Shown: piece after piece, positions 58,179 to 64,000 of the stretch | How positions within the stretch are numbered: position 1 is the first letter of the stretch | Layout: each line of letters starts with the position of its first letter | Source of the DNA: Tanytarsus gracilentus | Taxonomy: Eukaryota > Arthropoda > Insecta > Diptera > Chironomidae | NCBI GenBank assembly: GCA_038502055.1 | Contig: JAXRKN010000039.1 | Coordinates: 744,001 to 808,000 of the forward strand | DNA: 64,000 bases | Direction: 5' to 3' | Position numbers and translations under genes: made by a program | Notes under the pieces: model-generated | The model's input: only the letters and a program-made list of their open reading frames with translations | Told to the model about the DNA's origin: nothing | Databases searched by the model: none

Positions 58179-61100
58179 CAAAGGGAAGTTTCGAATTGAT
58201 TGGATTCGATTGCTTGCGATACTATCGAGATACTAGCTATATTGGAAATTTTCGATTTCACTTGCTTCATTGTTGCTGATGCTGCATTCTATCTCACATG
58301 TGTGTTTGCAGGGGTTGGAAACTCATTATTTGAGAACATCACAGGTTATTTTAAATCACTACAGCCTATGGTCCATAGGGGAGCACCACCCAAACCATTC
58401 AGTTCGTTGTTGTTTTTGTAGTCTCGACAATTATGAATATTCATGAGATTAAGTTTTATATTTTCCATCCACTATTACACATTGCGTGGATGAATAAGAC
58501 CAATCTTCGTAGGCCACATCAACATCATCATCATCGATATCCATAAACGATCAGGTCTGTGGATTTACAATTTGTTGTGGAGGGCATCTCGGAGATAATA
58601 AATTGGATGATTTTTTATGATGATGATTATTATGATGCTACTCGTTAACAAACTTCCATCTGAGGGGAGAAATTGATTTAAATTGTAATGCGATTATAGT
58701 TTTATGAAGATGAAAAATTTTTTTATTTAAATCCTCAAAAATAGCAGATAATGTTGCATAGTCTGTTAAATTCCATTGATGATAATTTAATTTTTTATGC
58801 TAGGACAAACTGACAGAGTGTTAAGTCAAGTCATGACGGCTATTAAATCATATAAAAAATAAATAAATTGCCAAAACAAGAAGAAACAAGAATTATGAGC
58901 GGGGCTAAACAGAAGTTTGACAAGTTAAATGACAAAATACCCTAAAGGACGAAAATCCACTCGAAGGAAAAATTATTTACACAGCAAATACAGAAAGGAA
59001 CTTCGGCACCATGTGCAGCATAAAAATAGCCTATCATCTCTAAGATCGCAAAATTTTCGTGATATTTGTTGAGGATGTTGCTGAACTCATTGACGACCGT
59101 TTGAAGGAGAAAGAAAAAAAAGGAAAAATATAAACAGAGATCTAAATCATAAAAATATGATTTATTGGAAGCATTTCATGTAGACTCGAGTCTCCTCATG
59201 CTGTGCAAATAAAGTAAAAGCAAGTTTACTTCACCTTTTATGCGACAAGAATATTTATGTGACGATGATAAAAATCCATCAAATAAATTTCAAAAAATGT
59301 TTTTTAAAAAAATTTAAATTTGATTAAAAACTCAAAAATTCCATCCGACATGTCATCACGCAAAAAGTCTCATTTGTAGGGCAATAAAATTTCCTTCATT
59401 CTAATTTGATTTATGAAGTTCCTTGAGCATGTAAGACCGCACAATCTCTAAGTATTTGAAAAGGCAATAAATTATTTTCCAACTCTCGTATCCTTCACAT
59501 AAAAAGCAATAAAAAAATTGACTTTTTTCAAATTGAATTAAAGCAAAAAATTTCATGTTGCTATGAGGAGATTTATTAAAAATTTCATGTTATCATGCAA
59601 AAAAGGCAACTGAGATTTGCTCAATAAAATTTCATTAAAAAAATTTGTTTAAAATTTTATCGCAGTTGGCTTTTTTCAGTGAGACGACTTTAAAATTGAA
59701 TTTTAATTGATTGCATTTATTGCGGTTGAAGAGCTGTCAGGAAGCGGCATAAAAATTGATAGTGAAAAATTATTGATTTAAAAAAATCATTTAAGAAAGA
59801 GTTAAAAAAATAAAACTCATGAATGAAATAATTTTTTAATAAAACGTTTTTCGCATTTTTGAACACTTTTTCAGTTTTGTGGAAGCCACAATAAATTATT
59901 TAACGTCCATCAGTTTTTAATTAAATTGTTCTCACACTTTCTTTATCCTTAAAAAAGAGATTTTCAACTTGAATTAAGAACTTTTTCTCCATTCGAATGC
60001 ATATTGGAAAGCAGCAGAGAGTAAAAAAATCCTTCATCAAACTAGCACCCCGAATGAATCATGCTGGTTTCTCCTCTTTTCGTGCAAGGATAAGCAGAAA
60101 AACTGAGAACTGTTTGAATAACAACAAAAATAATAATAAAAAAATGGAGCATAAACAAAAAGAAGAAGAAAAAGGGGAGAGAGAGAAGGAAAACTAAATT
60201 AATACGTGGTCTAGCCTCGTTAGTAGAGAAAAATCATGACTTGAATAACTAATAAAAATTATTATGTTTTCTACATACATCTTCGTATGCTATACATTTT
60301 TAACCGTACGTACATATAAATAATATCATAAAGTTTAAAGGGATGAAAATTTAATGTCAAATAAATATTTTTGAAAATTTTAGTTAAAAAAATATTTTAA
60401 CACATATAAAAATGAAAATTCTAATCAATAATTGAGTGTGTCAACCCTTGCATCAAAAACTACATTTTTCTTTCTTAGATGTTGCGCTGTTGAGATGGTG
60501 GAAAGAGAGATATATAGTGAAGCTGATGAGGTAGGAATGATAAAACGTGACGTGAGAAATTAACTATCAAAACTCACACACACACCGACTTATAATCCTC
60601 CCGATAAACAACTCATCCGCAGTGAGAATTCCCAAAGCGAAAATAAGCAAAAGTTTCTTCCTAATATTCAATGAGCAGGCCGACATTTTAATTAAATTAG
60701 TCTTTAACTCTGGTCATTCGAGTTAAATTGCCTTAATTGATTGGAAATTATTTGTGCAATTTATTTAAAAAATCCTCATCATCATTTAAGCAATTTTCCA
60801 GTCAATAACCTCATCGCACCTCTAAGAATTCCTTCCAACCCTCAATGATTTTTTTGCCGCTTAATTAGACCTCAATATTTTTTTCCTTTTTTGCTCCTAT
60901 AATAACAACAATTAAGATAATATTGGCATTGGATGATTCTTATCATCCGCTTAACATCATCTGGCTCTCTTTTATTCTATTCACTGTGTAAACACGCTCC
61001 GGGCTCAATGGATTTATTCTTCTCTTCATTTCGCTTTATCTAATTAACTTAATTTGTCTTGGAAAAACTTTTATCAGGTAACCAATTTTTATTCAAGCGA

Positions 61101-64000
61101 TTTTCAAGCCGTGTCTTTAGGTTTGATAGTTCGAGGGCATTTAGGAGTGTGCTCGTGAATTTTTATTAAAAAAAATTCGTTGGTTTAATTTATTGAGGGT
61201 CGCGGAATATCCTATAAAATAAAATTGTTTTTATAAATTTACACAAACCTCAAAAGAAATGACATTAATTTTACAATTTATACATTTTCATGAAACTTTT
61301 GAAGAGTCTCAAAAGTTGTTTAAAATATTTTTCAAGCACTGCATAAAAAGTTCTTCCTCAACAACTTTAAAATCAACTTTCAAGTTGATGTAGATCATCA
61401 TCGAGGGCATTTGGTGGTTGTTAATATTTCAAGTTAATTTAAAAAAATAAAATTCCAAGTTGCTGTACTGAAGTCTGCTTGAAATCCTATCATTTGAATT
61501 ATTTGTTGTGAAAATGCTTTTCAGCATTGAAGAGTGAAAGAAAAAGAGAATTTTGAATGCACTAAAGCGGATGCTGCAGCGTATATACGTGATTTGTATT
61601 TTGAATCTTTACAAAATAAAAAACTTTTTATCTTTTCAACTCTTCACTTTTGTGTGGGTGAAAACTCAAATGGCTTTTAAAAAATTATTTTTCTTTAAAA
61701 AAATGATTTGAAATTAAAAAAAATTCTTCCATTTCTCAATGGACTTTCTTTTACCCTCAACATGCATAACAGTTCTGCTCATTCTTGAATTCAATTTATT
61801 TTATTTTTTCTCTCTTTTGATTTTTATCTCAATACAGCTCTCGACGAGTGATATGTTGAAATGCTCATTAAAATCCTTTATTGCTTGTATGCATGCCTTT
61901 CGATCTCTCAAATGATTTGAATGATATTCAAAAGGATGATTTAAAGGAGTTGTTGAGTAACCACAAGCCACTCTTCTGCCTTCAATTTGTGCATCAATTG
62001 GAGAATAAGAAAAAGAAAATTTTGGATAGAGCTCAATTGAGGAGGAAAAGTTATCGAAGGGCAATTGAAATTATTTTGAGACAATGCATGTTTTAGTTAA
62101 ATTTGTTTTATGCTTAAAACCATTTAAGAAAATAAAATTTGGTGATTTTCATTTTTAAAAATTTTGATTTATTTCTTCAAAGTCATTTTTAACTTTTTCC
62201 TCCTTCAAATTCGTCTTCATTGTGAAAGAAAATACCAGAATTTTTTTATAGGCGCAGAGCATCGAACAAAGAAAAGATTTCAATTCTTTTTCGTTTTCCG
62301 CAATTTTATATTTGTCATTTTCTATACTCTGCTGTGGGAATAAAATATTTACATTTTCAAAATGTTCTCTGATTACTCAAAAAAAGGAAAGAATTCTTCA
62401 CCAAAGTGCTTTGGCATTCATATTTTTACTCACTCTAATGTCATACAATATTATTTGTCTTGCTTTCTCAAATCGAGGACAATGGCAGAGCAGCAGCAGC
62501 AGCAGTGAGTCAATAATATACATTGTTTAGCTTCCTAACACAAGTCATTAATTTTCCTCTCTCATTTTTTGAAGCCATTCAATTTTTCTCTTTTCTTCTC
62601 GGGAGAAAAACGGTTCTTTGTATTTTACTGTTGAGAAATCGAAATAAATTATTCACCATAGAGAAGACATTTCGCCATAAACAGAGCTGAATGGACTTTT
62701 TTAGGTTTTAAAGAAAATTTAATAATTTTTAGCTGGAAAATTACGCAGCATTAAAGATTTTTAATAACAACAATGAGTGTCATGACCGCAAAGCTGATAC
62801 CTGCAACCTTCAAGCTCACTCTCATTTCGATTCATTTTAAAAATTATGCGTCATTCGCGTGAAAAAGTCAATTAATATGTAAATAGAGTGAAAATTTTCA
62901 AAGCATCCGATTTTGGCAGCTCATCTTGAAGAGTAAAAAAAGTTATCGAAAGTTAAAAGGCGAGAGACAGAAAAAAAAGTTGACAAAGCGAAAAATGGAA
63001 CCAGGAAAAGAAGAAAACCACACAGAGAGAAATATTGATGATAAAAAACTTTTTTAATTATATTTTCCATCGATTTCACGAAAAAAAAATATTATCGAAA
63101 AGCTAGCTGAAAAGTTATTAGCAAGCATAGGAAAATGTAAGGAGAGGAAAGTTTGGAGAGATTTTAAGGCGAGAAATTTCCATCGACATGTGGTTGAAGT
63201 TCTTCGTTTTAGGTAAAACCAAGAGTTGATAACTTTAACTTTAAAATTTTTGGCATTTATAAATTAAAGTCAAAATTTATGTTAACAAAAATATTTTTTA
63301 AAAAAGTTTCCACCCCTTGACTACACCCTCAACACTCATGCAATCGACAGTCTGAAAGAGAGAGATGAAAAAATGTAGTGTCATGCTTTGATTTTCCATT
63401 GTGATGATTTTACAACCAAAATAAAAAGAGAATTTGAATGAATAAACATTTGAGTGGTGAAATTTCTGCTGCATCTCTCTCAAAAAATATTGTCGAGATA
63501 TAAAAAGTTATTTTAATGATGATCCTTGAAGTGTTGTAAAAGATTATCATCAAGGGGGACGCAAAAGAAAAAGTAAAAATGTTATTTTTAAAATAATTTA
63601 ACAATTTTAGTTGCACGCCCTTGATTTTTATCAGCAACATTGATTTGCAACAAAATTAACGGCCTCATGATTTCACAAGAGGAATTAAAGTAAAGTTTTC
63701 AGAACACTCATTAATGCATCGCATCATGTCCTTAATTATTATCACTCAAACTTTCATACACGAATAATAAGATAAAAATTTTCTTCTTTCTCTCTTGGAA
63801 AAACAAAGTCATATAAACATTTGATGATGAGGTCATAAAATAAAACTTGCGATTTCTTGATTTACACTCATTTCAACACTACAATCATTCGAGTTCGATT
63901 GTTTTGCATCCTTTTTCTGACAAATTAGAAACTTTTTGTTTGTCATCTAATGTCGATAAAAATATGCTAGAAAATAATTCTTTTATATTTAAAATAAACC
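58179..64000. other. Gene-poor AT-rich region to the end of the window
   Basis: No supported gene. A short CAG run lies at 62493-62507 and a motif copy (TTTCCACCCCTTGA) at 63306-63319. ORFs at 58200-58421, 59997-60197, 61801-62096, 62312-62530 and 63298-63640 show chance-like composition. Confidence 0.4.

Noticed and set aside
1..64000. CRISPR arrays, bacterial operons or phage genes
   Set aside because: The window is clearly eukaryotic: spliced genes, AATAAA signals and insect transposons. No spaced direct repeats of CRISPR type were seen.

Overview
The window looks like a piece of an insect nuclear genome, most likely a nematoceran fly (a midge). It is very AT-rich. Introns are mostly short (about 50-90 nt) with GTRAGT-type donors, and the genes include an ecdysone-pathway P450 and an arthropod neuronal Ig-domain receptor. 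The midge assignment is inference: it rests on the dipteran style of the genes, a single-exon LRR+BTB protein of a kind I associate with midges, and repeats carrying a GTCY-type microsatellite as in dipteran mini-me/DINE-like elements.

Layout. 1696-3895 (+) is a three-exon USP3-type ubiquitin protease. 4211-4893 (-) is a convergent two-exon METTL26-type methyltransferase. 12182-13303 (-) is a single-exon LRR+BTB protein, with a fragment of a paralogue just beyond it and a broken coding remnant downstream. 20041-39994 (-) is a large 14-exon gene for a three-Ig, probably GPI-anchored Dpr-interacting protein (DIP), complete from signal peptide to stop. 46964-47904 (-) holds coding-like blocks of an unidentified, possibly decayed secreted-protein gene. 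50000-53668 (+) is a four-exon CYP307A (spook/spookier) P450. The remainder is AT-rich intergenic or intronic DNA; 53669-64000 holds no gene I can support.

Repeats are the unusual part. Family A (four copies, two in each orientation) resembles Helentron-associated mini-me elements and has a 17-bp minisatellite that leaves all three frames open. Two oppositely oriented A copies lie in DIP introns and flank four coding exons. Family B (two copies) is a roughly 1-kb foldback element with about 200-bp arms and 8-bp target duplications. Element C (57124-58170) is a hAT-like giant hairpin with an exact 8-bp duplication and a perfect 51-bp inner palindrome. There are also a 138-bp TA-flanked hairpin, several 60-110-bp hairpins ending in CCCAGTGAG, and a short motif close to TCAAGGGRTGGACACT that recurs about eleven times.

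The genes do not form one pathway. USP3 acts in chromatin deubiquitination, METTL26 is an uncharacterised methyltransferase, the DIP acts in synaptic partner recognition, and CYP307A in moulting-hormone synthesis. All exon boundaries were read by eye from splice consensus, reading phase and family resemblance.
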